Shown in pieces: positions 8,472 to 16,663 of a DNA stretch of 64,000 bases. The stretch covers positions 2,699,001-2,763,000 of the forward strand of contig NZ_JAZHRR010000001.1 in NCBI RefSeq assembly GCF_036924515.1. The letters run 5' to 3'. A model generated the notes under the pieces. It searched no databases, was not told the DNA's origin, and saw nothing but the letters and a program-made list of their open reading frames with translations. Position 1 is the first letter of the stretch, and the number at the start of each line of letters is the position of its first letter. The stretch comes from Bradyrhizobium sp. AZCC 1610. Lineage in GTDB: Bacteria; Pseudomonadota; Alphaproteobacteria; Rhizobiales; Xanthobacteraceae. A program made the position numbers and the translations under genes.

Positions 8472-8557
8472 ACAAAGTGGACAAGGAACTTCCTGGCCTC
8501 GGATTTTTTCGGCTCGATGCAGAGACTGTAACCAAATCCGCCGGATCGTCGAACTAA
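8468..8557 (+). CDS. Possible 29-residue ORF coupled to cusA-type gene
   Basis: An ATG overlaps the pump stop codon (ATGA) and opens a frame reading MNKVDKELPGLGFFRLDAET and ending at 8557. The overlap suggests coupling, but the 3' half holds the SigF-type promoter motif, so the frame may be no more than leader sequence. Confidence 0.3.
   Translation: MNKVDKELPGLGFFRLDAETVTKSAGSSN
8528..8553 (+). promoter_or_regulatory. SigF-type ECF promoter GTAACC-N16-CGAA before the sigma gene
   Basis: GTAACC at 8528-8533 and CGAA at 8550-8553 are separated by exactly 16 bases. This matches the consensus I recall for the Caulobacter SigF/NrsF system, which autoregulates its own operon. Transcription would start near 8560, just ahead of the sigma ATG at 8571. 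The same motif occurs at 10264. Confidence 0.75.
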
Positions 8558-8570
8558 CGAGATAGCAGGC

Positions 8571-9128
8571 ATGACGACCCTCGAAATCGAACTCAAGGCC
8601 CTCATGCTTGCGAGCCTGGACGGTAACGCGGCATCGCACCGCTTGCTGCTCGATCGGTTGAGCCGTCGCCTGCGTGCTTACTACAAGACCAAACTCATCG
8701 CAGTCGGCAGAGGAATAGCGGAGGCGGAAGATTTGGTGCAGGAAGCCATATTGGCGATCCACCTCAAGCGGCATACCTATGATTCGCGGGAGCCACTCAC
8801 GCCTTGGGTGCACGCCATCGCACGCTACAAACTGATCGATTTTTTGCGCCGCAATCGCGCGTCGCTCGCCGAGATGCCGATCGACGCGGCCGATGAGGTC
8901 ATGGCACATGATGACAATGCCGACGCCGAAAGTACGCATGATATCCGGCGGCTTATGCAGCGGCTGCCGGAAGGCATGCAATGCGCGATCGAGGCCGTAA
9001 AACTTGATGGGCTGAGCGTCGCCGAAGCCGCGAATCGATGCGGTCTCTCCGAGTCGGGCGTAAAGGTAAATATTCATCGCGGGCTCAAAGCGCTCGCTGC
9101 GCTGATCGCCCGGGAAACGCGAACATGA
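8571..9128 (+). CDS. sigF: ECF RNA polymerase sigma factor (SigF-like)
   Basis: The 185-residue sigma factor has region 2 (AEAEDLVQEAILAIHLKRHT, then TPWVHAIARYKLIDFLRR) and region 4 (LPEGMQCAIEAVKLDGLSVA, then GLSESGVKVNIHRGLKAL). It overlaps the next gene, a six-helix NrsF-type anti-sigma factor, by 4 bases. That pair is known from Caulobacter, where it answers chromate and cadmium. Position right behind a metal efflux pump and the GTAACC/CGAA promoter both support the assignment. Confidence 0.9.
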   Translation: MTTLEIELKALMLASLDGNAASHRLLLDRLSRRLRAYYKTKLIAVGRGIAEAEDLVQEAILAIHLKRHTYDSREPLTPWVHAIARYKLIDFLRRNRASLAEMPIDAADEVMAHDDNADAESTHDIRRLMQRLPEGMQCAIEAVKLDGLSVAEAANRCGLSESGVKVNIHRGLKALAALIARETRT

Positions 9129-9766
9129 AGACGGATGATCTGGTTGCGCTGCTGAGCACGAACCTTGAGCCGGCCGACCGGAATTCGGTCGTTCGCATGC
9201 TTTGCGTCGCCATTGCCGCAGGGTCGATCGTGGCGATCGGCATCGCATTTGTCGGCTTGGGCTTCCGCGCCGACCTGACGACGACCCGCGCGCTGATATT
9301 TCTTGCCGTAAAGCTCGCTTTCGCAATCGGTGTCGTCGGTCTCTCTCTGGCTTACTTGACGAGGCTGGCACACCCCGGCGGGGAACGAAAAATCTCGCCC
9401 CTCTTAATCGCTGTGCCGTTTCTCGTCGTTCTGGTTCTTGCCGCAATCAGCCTTGGATCCACGCCCCGCGCGCATTGGGAAAGGATGATCGTGGGCGATG
9501 AATGGCTGGAATGCCTTCTCTCCATTCCGGTCATTGCGATCGTTCCCTTCGCCGTTTCAATTTGGGCCGTGCGAAAGGGTGCTCCCACCAATCTTTCGCG
9601 AGCCGGCGCGTTCGCAGGCCTCATCGCGGGAGGCGTCAGCGCAATGGCTTATGCGCTCCATTGTACGGACGATTCGCTGCCGTTTATCGCCGTCTGGTAT
9701 GGCGGAACGATTGTACTGTGCACCCTGGCAGGTGCGGCATTGGGACCGCGGCTGTTGCGCTGGTGA
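9125..9766 (+). CDS. nrsF: NrsF-family (DUF1109) membrane anti-sigma factor
   Basis: The 213-residue protein has six hydrophobic segments and holds the ECF sigma factor inactive at the inner membrane. It carries Cys130 (DEWLECLLSIP) and Cys180 (YALHCTDDSLPF). In Caulobacter NrsF the two cysteines needed for metal response are numbered 131 and 181, so the sensing residues are probably kept. C27 and C199 are extra. The start overlaps the sigma stop codon (ATGA). Confidence 0.9.
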   Translation: MKTDDLVALLSTNLEPADRNSVVRMLCVAIAAGSIVAIGIAFVGLGFRADLTTTRALIFLAVKLAFAIGVVGLSLAYLTRLAHPGGERKISPLLIAVPFLVVLVLAAISLGSTPRAHWERMIVGDEWLECLLSIPVIAIVPFAVSIWAVRKGAPTNLSRAGAFAGLIAGGVSAMAYALHCTDDSLPFIAVWYGGTIVLCTLAGAALGPRLLRW

Positions 9767-9922
9767 GCAGCGAAATTGAAGCGCTTCACGAGGGCGTGAC
9801 CGGCGTCGCTGCGACGCCAAGGTGTGGCCGCCCAGCAGCCAGAGATTGAGATGCGCTCATGTTTGGTTTCCCCGCTCTGAGCGGTATCGCGCGGAGCGCT
9901 TGAGCAACGCCATCCCGATCAA

Positions 9923-10045
9923 TCAGGAGCGTAGGTACTTGATCGATGCCGCAATCCCGAGCACAGCGAAGGCGAAAATCGCGAGGTGATAAACCCCCAT
10001 CGCCACCATCATGCCGGAGCCCATCGCTGTCATATCCATGGTCAT
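9923..10045 (-). CDS. 40-residue Met-rich single-pass membrane miniprotein
   Basis: The reading frame begins MTMDMTAMGSGMMVAMGVYH, followed by a hydrophobic helix and the end ASIKYLRS. Seven methionines lie in the first 16 residues. GGAGG stands 6 bases before the ATG. The end matches the IKYLR of the other miniprotein at 11023, and both start with a Met-rich cap before one membrane helix, so they look like divergent paralogues. A role in binding Cu(I)/Ag(I) at the membrane is inferred from Met content and neighbours. Confidence 0.65.
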   Translation of the reverse strand: MTMDMTAMGSGMMVAMGVYHLAIFAFAVLGIAASIKYLRS

Positions 10046-10076
10046 GAATTGCCTCCAACATTCGCAGTTCGAGGAG

Positions 10077-10259
10077 ATGACGGTCGGCAAAGATAGCATG
10101 GATGAAGCGGTCGCGCCGACCATTTCCATTGAGTGGATCGGCGGTGGCCGGACGCGCTTGAAAGGCGAGTTAACGGTGGATGGCCTTGCAGGTTCGCAGG
10201 CGCAATATCGAACCCGTGATCTTGCGGAAATCCAACGCCTTGTTTTCACGTCGGCGTGA
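10077..10259 (+). CDS. Hypothetical 60-residue protein
   Basis: The frame reads MTVGKDSMDEAVAPTISIEW, has a GGGRTRLKGELTVDG hairpin-like segment and ends RDLAEIQRLVFTSA. No signal peptide or membrane segment is visible, and the ribosome site (GAGGAG) directly abuts the ATG, which is too close. A later ATG at 10098 is possible. It faces away from the Met-rich miniprotein gene and ends just before the second SigF-type promoter. Family not recognised. Confidence 0.4.
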   Translation: MTVGKDSMDEAVAPTISIEWIGGGRTRLKGELTVDGLAGSQAQYRTRDLAEIQRLVFTSA

Positions 10260-10263
10260 GCCT

Positions 10264-10289
10264 GTAACCGGATGACAATCGGCTCCGAA
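10264..10289 (+). promoter_or_regulatory. Second SigF-type promoter GTAACC-N16-CGAA
   Basis: GTAACC at 10264-10269 and CGAA at 10286-10289 have the same 16-base spacing as the motif at 8528, and both copies share the extended form TGTAACC...CGAACT. It stands about 55 bases before the exported-protein gene at 10344, so that gene and the small-protein/cytochrome genes after it are likely SigF targets. Confidence 0.72.
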
Positions 10290-10343
10290 CTCATGGTTAG
10301 AAGCGCACATCAAAGGCGCTTTCAAACATCATGGAGCCGGAAC

Positions 10344-10604
10344 ATGTCAACCAAACACCTTCTCACGATGTCCCTCTTGTTGCCGCTCGTGGCGGTCTCC
10401 GCGACTGCACAGGCAGGCTCGACCATTACCGATAAGAGTTACTGGCCGAGCGAGGCCATGCAGAGCACGCCGTTCAGGGCTGGCGCGCGAACCGACGCGT
10501 ATTCTGCGTTTGCCTACGATCGAGCAACGTCGCGTTTTGAGCCCGCAACCACCAACAGGGGCGGATCGGCATTCCGTTATCAGGGCGGTCCGAAGGGCCG
10601 TTGA
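10344..10604 (+). CDS. Small exported protein, likely SigF target
   Basis: The 86-residue protein has a clean signal peptide (STKHLLTMSLLLPLVAVSAT, cut after AQA) and a mature part of about 62 residues rich in Ser, Ala, Thr, Arg and Tyr with no cysteine. The start is chosen for the signal peptide and the GGAG 9-10 bases ahead; the frame is open further upstream. It is the first gene behind the second GTAACC/CGAA motif. No family is recognised. Confidence 0.75.
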   Translation: MSTKHLLTMSLLLPLVAVSATAQAGSTITDKSYWPSEAMQSTPFRAGARTDAYSAFAYDRATSRFEPATTNRGGSAFRYQGGPKGR

Positions 10605-10741
10605 TGTTGCGCGGGCGCAGTATCGCAGAGCGAGGGTCGCGGCCGACGCCCTTTGACGCGACCTGAAGCACAAGAGGTTGCGGATAATCATCTACCTCCC
10701 GCAACCGTCCTCGTTTCACCGCGGAAGGAGAGAGCATTCCA

Positions 10742-10978
10742 ATGACGTTATTTCAGCACGACGACACCCCAATGGGCGGGACCTCACTGGGCACCACTTT
10801 GGGCAATTATTTCGCTCGCTATCGGATGGCGCTGTACGTTGTCTTTGCAACGGCAGTTTCCTTGAGTGTCGCCTGGAACTGGAATTGGCTGACAGGCGCC
10901 GAGATATTTCGCATCATGGCGTCTCTGCCGTGCACGTTCATGATGCTCATGTGCATGAAGCGCGCGGCTTGCAGGTAA
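10742..10978 (+). CDS. Small membrane protein with Met/Cys-rich C-terminus
   Basis: The 78-residue protein has one or two hydrophobic segments (MALYVVFATAVSLSVAW and the FRIMASLPCTFMMLMCMKRA end). The C-terminal CTFMMLMCMKRAAC packs five Met and three Cys into 20 residues, which would place soft-metal ligands at a membrane face. AAGGAGAG precedes the ATG. It lies between the exported protein and the miniprotein on the same strand. Function unknown. Confidence 0.65.
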   Translation: MTLFQHDDTPMGGTSLGTTLGNYFARYRMALYVVFATAVSLSVAWNWNWLTGAEIFRIMASLPCTFMMLMCMKRAACR

Positions 10979-11022
10979 CCCTTCAACAGGCGGTTGTTTC
11001 GCGAGATGTCTGAGGTGAGCCA

Positions 11023-11157
11023 ATGATGGACAATATGATGCCCGGAATGATGTGGGGCATGGGGTTCATCTGGTTGTTGGTCGTGATCGTCTTGATCTTG
11101 GCGGCCGCGGCACTGATCAAGTACCTTCGCACCGGGAGCAGGGACGGTCGGCAATGA
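11023..11157 (+). CDS. 44-residue Met-rich single-pass membrane miniprotein
   Basis: The frame starts MMDNMMPGMMWGMGFIWLLV, continues as one membrane helix and ends in IKYLRTGSRDGRQ. Seven methionines precede the helix. GAGGTGA lies 5 bases before the ATG and the stop overlaps the cytochrome ATG (ATGA), so the miniprotein and cytochrome are translationally coupled. The IKYLR end and Met-rich cap match the 40-residue protein encoded at 9923-10045 on the other strand. Confidence 0.75.
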   Translation: MMDNMMPGMMWGMGFIWLLVVIVLILAAAALIKYLRTGSRDGRQ

Positions 11158-11870
11158 ACAAGCTCATTGTCATTGGGCTTTCAACGATTGCACTGGCATC
11201 TCCGTCGGCAGCCCAGCACAGCGACGTCGCGCGGGGTCAACGGGATTTCCGCATGTGCGCGCCATGCCATTCGCTTGAGGCGGACCAAAACATGACGGGG
11301 CCGAGCCTTGCCGGCCTCTGGGATCGCAAGGCCGGCTCGTTGCCGAGCTTCGAACGCTACTCCGATGCTCTCAAATCGTCCGGCATTATCTGGGACGATC
11401 GCTCGTTGGACGCCTGGTTGACCGATCCCGACCGCATGGTGCCGGACAATGAAATGCCGTTTAACGGCATCAAGGCCCCGCAGCGCCGTGCAGACCTGCT
11501 CGCGTTTCTGAAGGAAGCAACAAAACCGGGAGCCGCGCCGGAGCGGTACGCTCAAGGGCAAATGGGAGGCATGGGCGGGATGATGGGTGGAATGATGGGC
11601 GGCGGCCGCATGCCCAATTTGAAAAGCCTGGAGTCGAACATGCAGGTGAAGACGATCACCTACTGTCGCGACACCTATCGGGTGACTACGGCCGACGGCA
11701 AGACCCGCGCATTTTGGGAACGCAATCTGCGCCTGAAAACCGATTCCGGCAAAGATGGCCCGCAAATTGGCGCGCCGGCCCTCGTGCCCGCGGGAATGAT
11801 GGGGGACCGGGCAGATGTGATTTTTGCCGCCCCGGAAGAGATCAGCAAGTTGATCGAGGCGCGGTGCTGA
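11154..11870 (+). CDS. Periplasmic c-type cytochrome with Met/Gly-rich linker
   Basis: The 238-residue protein has a signal peptide (NKLIVIGLSTIALASPSAAQ), a cytochrome c domain with heme motif CAPCH and axial Met in DNEMPF (about residues 35-125), a low-complexity linker MGGMGGMMGGMMGGGRMP, and a C-terminal domain of about 80 residues with one Cys pair candidate (TYCRDTYR and the final EARC). The linker is a probable soft-metal site. The coupling to the miniprotein suggests both act at the membrane-periplasm face. Confidence 0.85.
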   Translation: MNKLIVIGLSTIALASPSAAQHSDVARGQRDFRMCAPCHSLEADQNMTGPSLAGLWDRKAGSLPSFERYSDALKSSGIIWDDRSLDAWLTDPDRMVPDNEMPFNGIKAPQRRADLLAFLKEATKPGAAPERYAQGQMGGMGGMMGGMMGGGRMPNLKSLESNMQVKTITYCRDTYRVTTADGKTRAFWERNLRLKTDSGKDGPQIGAPALVPAGMMGDRADVIFAAPEEISKLIEARC

Positions 11871-12098
11871 GAGAGAACTGGCATTGAAGGCGTTCGACGG
11901 TGGCAGGACCGGCTGAAACCGGCGTGCAAATCCATCAGCGGCGGCTCCCATCCCCCAACTTGTGATGTCCTTCACCATCGCCGCAGAAAAGATCAGATAA
12001 GATTGGTTTACCCGAAGCATTTTGCGTGGGGCGCACGTATCCGTGGATCCGTTTTAGTCTCTGGATCCCATTTGCACACTCCCTCCCAGGAGGAGCAC

Positions 12099-13421
12099 AT
12101 GCCAGATCTTGCAAGAAGTCATGCCGCGGTTATTGGCGCCGGCATGGCCGGTCTTACGGCCGCTCAGGCGATCTCCAGGCATTTCAGGAAAGTCACGATC
12201 ATCGAGCGGGACGTGCTTCCCGCCGAGGCAGAGCCCCGAAGCGGCACGCCGCAGGCCCAGCATGCCCATATACTGCTCGCGGGCGGGCTGCAGGCGCTGC
12301 AGACCCTGTTTCCGGGATTTGAGAACGATCTGGCGGAAGCGGGCGCCGTGAAGATCCGCACCGGGAAGGATATGAGGTTCGAGCGCCCCGGCTTCGATCC
12401 TTTCCCGATTCGCGATCTCGGCTTCGACATTTTCTGCATGTCGCGTCCGCTGCTCGAAGCCGTTACGCGACGACGCGTTCAGCAGAGTCCGAACATCGAC
12501 ATTTGCGTGCGTTCCCGCGTGACCGGGCTTGTCCCCTCGCGTGATGCAACGCGGATCGAGGCGGTCCGGTATGATGGCGAAGATGGTCCTGTGACCCTGG
12601 AAGCCGACCTGGTGGTTGAAGCCTCCGGCCGCTGCGGCCTGACGCTGCGGCTGCTCGAAGAGCTTTCTCTGCAGAAGCCCGAAGAAACCGAGATCGGCAT
12701 TGATCAGGCCTACGCGAGCACCATCGTCGAGCGACCAATCGATCACAATGCCGACTGGCTGGGCAATATCGTCCTGCCGTCCGCACCGGCCAGCAGCCGC
12801 GGGGCGTTCCTGTTTCCGATCGAGAAGCAGCGATGGCTGCTCTCCGTCGGAGGCAATCATGGTGATGCGCCTCCGGGCGACCGCGCGGGATTCATGGATT
12901 TCGTCATGAGCCTGCGCACCCCGACCATCTATGACGCGGTCAGGGACGCGCGACCGCTGACTGATATCGTCCGCTACCAGCTGCCTTGCAGCACACGGCG
13001 GCATTTCGAGCGCCTGGAGTCTTTCCCGGCAGGGCTGCTCGCGATAGGCGATGCCCTCTGCCGCTTCAATCCAGTGTTCGGCCAGGGCATGAGCGTGGCC
13101 GCGCAGGAGGCCGTGATCCTGGACCGGTTGTTGGCGGAAGATGTCCCCATGGAGCGCCTGGCGCGTGACTTCTTCGCTGCTATCCAAGACACCATCGCGA
13201 CGCCGTGGGGCGTTGCCGTGAGCGATTTCGCCTATCCCGCCACGCGCGGCGTTCCGCCCGCCGACCTCGCGCAGCGCCTGCAATATGGTGTGGCCCTGAC
13301 CAAGCTCGCCGCGCAGGATCCCGAGGTGCACCGGCTGACGGTGGAAGTCTCGCAACTGCTCAAGCCGCAGGCCGCGCTGCGCGAGCCAGCGCTCGCGGCG
13401 CGCGTGATGGCGCTGATATGA
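12099..13421 (+). CDS. FAD-dependent oxidoreductase (halogenase/GG-reductase-like)
   Basis: The 440-residue flavoprotein has the N-terminal dinucleotide motif VIGAGMAGLTAAQAI, an ERDV strand end, and the second FAD motif GDALCRFNPVFGQGMSVAAQ at about residues 318-337. The overall plan is that of p-hydroxybenzoate hydroxylase-fold monooxygenases and reductases. No membrane segment is visible. AGGAGG lies 6 bases before the ATG. The substrate cannot be told; it is followed at a distance by a methyltransferase gene on the same strand. Confidence 0.85.
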   Translation: MPDLARSHAAVIGAGMAGLTAAQAISRHFRKVTIIERDVLPAEAEPRSGTPQAQHAHILLAGGLQALQTLFPGFENDLAEAGAVKIRTGKDMRFERPGFDPFPIRDLGFDIFCMSRPLLEAVTRRRVQQSPNIDICVRSRVTGLVPSRDATRIEAVRYDGEDGPVTLEADLVVEASGRCGLTLRLLEELSLQKPEETEIGIDQAYASTIVERPIDHNADWLGNIVLPSAPASSRGAFLFPIEKQRWLLSVGGNHGDAPPGDRAGFMDFVMSLRTPTIYDAVRDARPLTDIVRYQLPCSTRRHFERLESFPAGLLAIGDALCRFNPVFGQGMSVAAQEAVILDRLLAEDVPMERLARDFFAAIQDTIATPWGVAVSDFAYPATRGVPPADLAQRLQYGVALTKLAAQDPEVHRLTVEVSQLLKPQAALREPALAARVMALI

Positions 13422-13698
13422 CAGGCAATGCGGGAGGCCGCAGTGGGCGTTGGTAAGGCTCGCATTGCTGGAGTTGCAGATCGTTCTGCGCAAAGTAAGG
13501 TGGCGTAACGATCATCGCTGCCACTTCGGTCCGGGCTGGAGGGCGCCGTGGAGAATGGAAGCCGCCAGCGGCAGTACGTACAGTTGACGTGTCGGATTGA
13601 GCCTTTCCCGGGCTTCATATCGTGATGGACAGAGGAGGCGTCCGAAGTCGTCACATCAAACAATCCGGCTCCGAGGAAACGAGACCGAGGAAACCAGA

Positions 13699-14310
13699 AT
13701 GGGTTTCTACAACGACCATATCCTGCCGCGGGTTTGTGATCTCGCGATGCGCAACAAGCAGCTGCGGCCGTATCGCGAGCGGGTGATCGGTGCGGCCGAG
13801 GGGCGGGTGATCGAGATCGGGATCGGCTCGGGCCGGAACTTGCCGTTCTATCGATCACCGGTGAAGGAGGTGTTGGCGCTGGAGCCGTCTGCGAAGCTGA
13901 TTGCGATGGCTCGACATGCGCTACGTCCGGGTATGCCGGTCAACTTCATCGAAGCTTCTGCAGAAGCCATTCCACTCGATGATCGCAGCGTTGATACCGT
14001 TGTCACCACCTGGACCTTGTGCAGCATTCCAGATGCCGCCATGGCGCTCACCGAAATGCGTCGCGTGCTTCGGCCGGGCGGCAAGCTTCTGTTCGTGGAA
14101 CACGGCATGGCGCCGGACAAGAATGTCCGGCGATGGCAGGACTGGCTGACGCCTGCCTGGAAACGCATCGGCGGAGGCTGTCACCTCAATCGACCTATCC
14201 AGACCATGATCGAGAGCGCCGGCTTCAGGATTGATCGGGTGGAAACGGGCTACATGCCCGGACCCAAGCCGATGACCTTCATGTACGAGGGCAGCGCGCG
14301 ACCAGGGTAG
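13699..14310 (+). CDS. SAM-dependent methyltransferase (UbiE-like)
   Basis: The 203-residue protein has motif I VIEIGIGSGRNLPFY, the acidic end LALEPSAKLIAMA, motif SVDTVVTTWTLCSIPDAAMA and ALTEMRRVLRPGGKLLFVEH. It is of the small Methyltransf_11 type that acts on phospholipids, quinones or arsenic-like small molecules. The substrate is unknown. The start ATG at 13699 is preceded by GAGGAAACC. It converges on the chemoreceptor gene. Confidence 0.88.
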   Translation: MGFYNDHILPRVCDLAMRNKQLRPYRERVIGAAEGRVIEIGIGSGRNLPFYRSPVKEVLALEPSAKLIAMARHALRPGMPVNFIEASAEAIPLDDRSVDTVVTTWTLCSIPDAAMALTEMRRVLRPGGKLLFVEHGMAPDKNVRRWQDWLTPAWKRIGGGCHLNRPIQTMIESAGFRIDRVETGYMPGPKPMTFMYEGSARPG

Positions 14311-14312
14311 TC

Positions 14313-14340
14313 GGCCGGCGCAGTTTCCGTTCCGGCCTTT
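14313..14340 (+). terminator. Hairpin GGCCGG...CCGGCC-TTT between convergent genes
   Basis: Six-base arms at 14313-14318 and 14332-14337 are followed by TTT, directly after the methyltransferase stop. The 13-base loop makes it a weak but well-placed terminator. Confidence 0.4.
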
Positions 14341-14343
14341 GTG

Positions 14344-16452
14344 CTACGCCGCGCGCACCTGACCGAGAAATGCGTCGACCTGCTCGCGTAGTTGCTGCGA
14401 TTGCCGCGACAGATTGCCGGCGGCGGCCTCGACCTGGTTTGCTGCGATACCGGTGGCTGCGGCGCCCTCGGTCACGCCGCCGACATTGGCGGATACTTCC
14501 TGGGTGCCGGACGCGGCCTGTTGCACATTGCGCGCGATCTCCTGGGTCGCGGCGCCCTGCTGCTCGATGGCGGACGCAATCGTCGTTGCGATCTCGCTGA
14601 TTTCGCCGATCGTCTTGCCGATCGCCTCGATCGAGACGACGGATTTCTGCGTCGCCCCCTGGATAGCGGCGATCTGGGAGGCGATTTCCTCGGTGGCCTT
14701 TGACGTTTGCTCGGCCAGGCTCTTCACCTCGGCCGCGACGACGGCAAAGCCCCTGCCGCTGTCGCCGGCACGCGCCGCTTCGATGGTAGCATTGAGCGCC
14801 AGCAGATTGGTCTGCGAAGCGATGTTGTTGATCAGCTTGACGATGTCGCCGATCCGCTGGGCCATGGCCGCAAGTCCCTGAATCTCGGCGTTGGTGCCTT
14901 GCGCTTCCTGTACGGCTTTTGCCGCAATCGCCGCCGACTGGGTGACTTGCCGGCTGATCTCGCTGACGGAAGCGGACAGTTCTTCCGTGGCTGTTGCCAC
15001 CGTCTGCACGTTGCTCGACGTTTCCTGTGCGCCCGACGCCACGGCTGACGCCTTGTTGGTGTTCTCGGTCGCGACGGCTGCCATTCTTTCGGCGGTGGCG
15101 CGCATCTCGACGATCGAGGCGGCAACCGCATCGAGCACGCTTGTGGCATTCCGGTCGAAGCCTTGCGTCAGCGTTTCCATCGCCTGCTGGCGATGCTCCT
15201 TCTTCTCTTGTTCGGCCCGTTGCTCGGTTGCCAGTGCGCTCGCCCTGATGGCGTTGTCGCGGAACACCGCGACCGATCGCGCCATCTCGCCGACCTCGTC
15301 GGCGCGCGCAAGCGCCGGAACGTCGATCGACATGTCGCCACCGGCGAGGCGCCGCATGGCAGCCGTCATCGCGGTCAAGGGACGGATGATGCGGCGCGAC
15401 AGGATCCAGATCGAACCGACGCCGACAGCGATACCAAACAGCGTGACGAGGGCGACGAGAATGAGCTGCGTCCATGCCGCTGCAGCCTTGGCCCCCGCGT
15501 GGCCGTTGGTGATTTCGACCGCGGCATCCTTGATCCGGACGATGGATCCGAGCGCCGGATTCGACGCGTCGTACCATTGCTGGACCGTCATCGGATAGGC
15601 GGTGCCCGCCGCACCGGTTTTGTAGACCGTATCGGTTTGAGTCTTGAAATGGCCGAGGAAGTTTTGCTCCGCGGCGGCCACCGCAGATACCAGCGGCGAC
15701 GCCGCGCCGGCAGTCAGATCGCGTATCGTCTGCCAGTTCGACTGCACATGCCCCCGCCAGTTGGCGATGTCGCGCTGCTGCTCGGTCGATAGCGCGCGGC
15801 TCGCCGAGATGTTGCCGGCGTGGACGGCGCGTTCGCGGCCGGCATATTCGCGCATCAGGAACGCGCCTTGCTTGACCATCGTAAGCTCGCCGACGATGGC
15901 GTCTTCCTTGCTGATCTCGCGCGAGGCCGCGGTCCAGAGCGATTGAATTCTGGTCAAGAACTCGGAGACGGTCGGATACCAGGATTTCAGCAGGTCGGCA
16001 TCGCGCTGCTCCTTCGGAGACTGAAGGGCGGAATCCGCGCTGCGGCGAAGCTGCTTTACACGTTCATAGGCCTGCTCGATATCGGCAATCAGCTTCTTGC
16101 CCTCCGGCGTCGCGGTGGCGGCAATTTGCCTGAGCGCCGGAGCCAACACAGCATCGCCCTGCGAACGGCGCTTCTGAATCAACTCGCGCGTCTCGGCGTT
16201 TGTCGGAGCAGGGGCCTGCAGCGCGGTATTGGTCTGGCCGCGCTCAAGCTGAATGCTCTCCAGTCCCTTGAGCAGTTGATCGGCGTTTGCATTCACCTCG
16301 GCGACGCGGACGGCGGCCGCGTAGCTGCGCCAGGCATCTGTTCCGGCAATGCCGCAGGAGATCAGGACCAGTGCCGAGAGCACGCCAACGATGACGGCGA
16401 GGGTGGTCTTGACGGTGAGGGTGCCCGAAAGGGCCTCGCGCTTGGCATGCAT
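14344..16452 (-). CDS. Methyl-accepting chemotaxis protein
   Basis: The 702-residue receptor has an N-terminal membrane helix ([20 protein letters not shown]), a periplasmic helical sensor of about 300 residues, a second helix ([20 protein letters not shown]), a HAMP domain with [20 protein letters not shown], and a signalling hairpin with [20 protein letters not shown] at the CheA/CheW tip. The C-terminus ([10 protein letters not shown]) lacks a WxxF CheR tether. It stands alone without che genes, as most rhizobial receptors do. The ligand is unknown. Confidence 0.93.
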   Translation of the reverse strand: MHAKREALSGTLTVKTTLAVIVGVLSALVLISCGIAGTDAWRSYAAAVRVAEVNANADQLLKGLESIQLERGQTNTALQAPAPTNAETRELIQKRRSQGDAVLAPALRQIAATATPEGKKLIADIEQAYERVKQLRRSADSALQSPKEQRDADLLKSWYPTVSEFLTRIQSLWTAASREISKEDAIVGELTMVKQGAFLMREYAGRERAVHAGNISASRALSTEQQRDIANWRGHVQSNWQTIRDLTAGAASPLVSAVAAAEQNFLGHFKTQTDTVYKTGAAGTAYPMTVQQWYDASNPALGSIVRIKDAAVEITNGHAGAKAAAAWTQLILVALVTLFGIAVGVGSIWILSRRIIRPLTAMTAAMRRLAGGDMSIDVPALARADEVGEMARSVAVFRDNAIRASALATEQRAEQEKKEHRQQAMETLTQGFDRNATSVLDAVAASIVEMRATAERMAAVATENTNKASAVASGAQETSSNVQTVATATEELSASVSEISRQVTQSAAIAAKAVQEAQGTNAEIQGLAAMAQRIGDIVKLINNIASQTNLLALNATIEAARAGDSGRGFAVVAAEVKSLAEQTSKATEEIASQIAAIQGATQKSVVSIEAIGKTIGEISEIATTIASAIEQQGAATQEIARNVQQAASGTQEVSANVGGVTEGAAATGIAANQVEAAAGNLSRQSQQLREQVDAFLGQVRAA

Positions 16453-16663
16453 GGGGATACCTTCCGGTGGCGGCCCCTGACGACGGCCTCTTTGTTTCTA
16501 CCAGCCCGCCGTTACCAAGCCGCTAATTGGAGCGCCAAGTTGTAGTGCCAAGGCTCTGTTTTAAAATCCTTTTCGGCATTTTCTGATATTCACGGGGACG
16601 CGCTGCGCCCTTTAGGTTGCAGGCGCCGGCGGGATGATGGTGTGCGGCATGGGGACGAGATTC

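Noticed and set aside
9786..10061. Reverse-strand frame with a thioredoxin-like string (CGIDQVPTLLIDRDG)
   Set aside because: It overlaps the Met-rich miniprotein gene in another frame, lacks a CxxC motif, a ribosome site and the rest of the thioredoxin fold, so the resemblance looks like chance.
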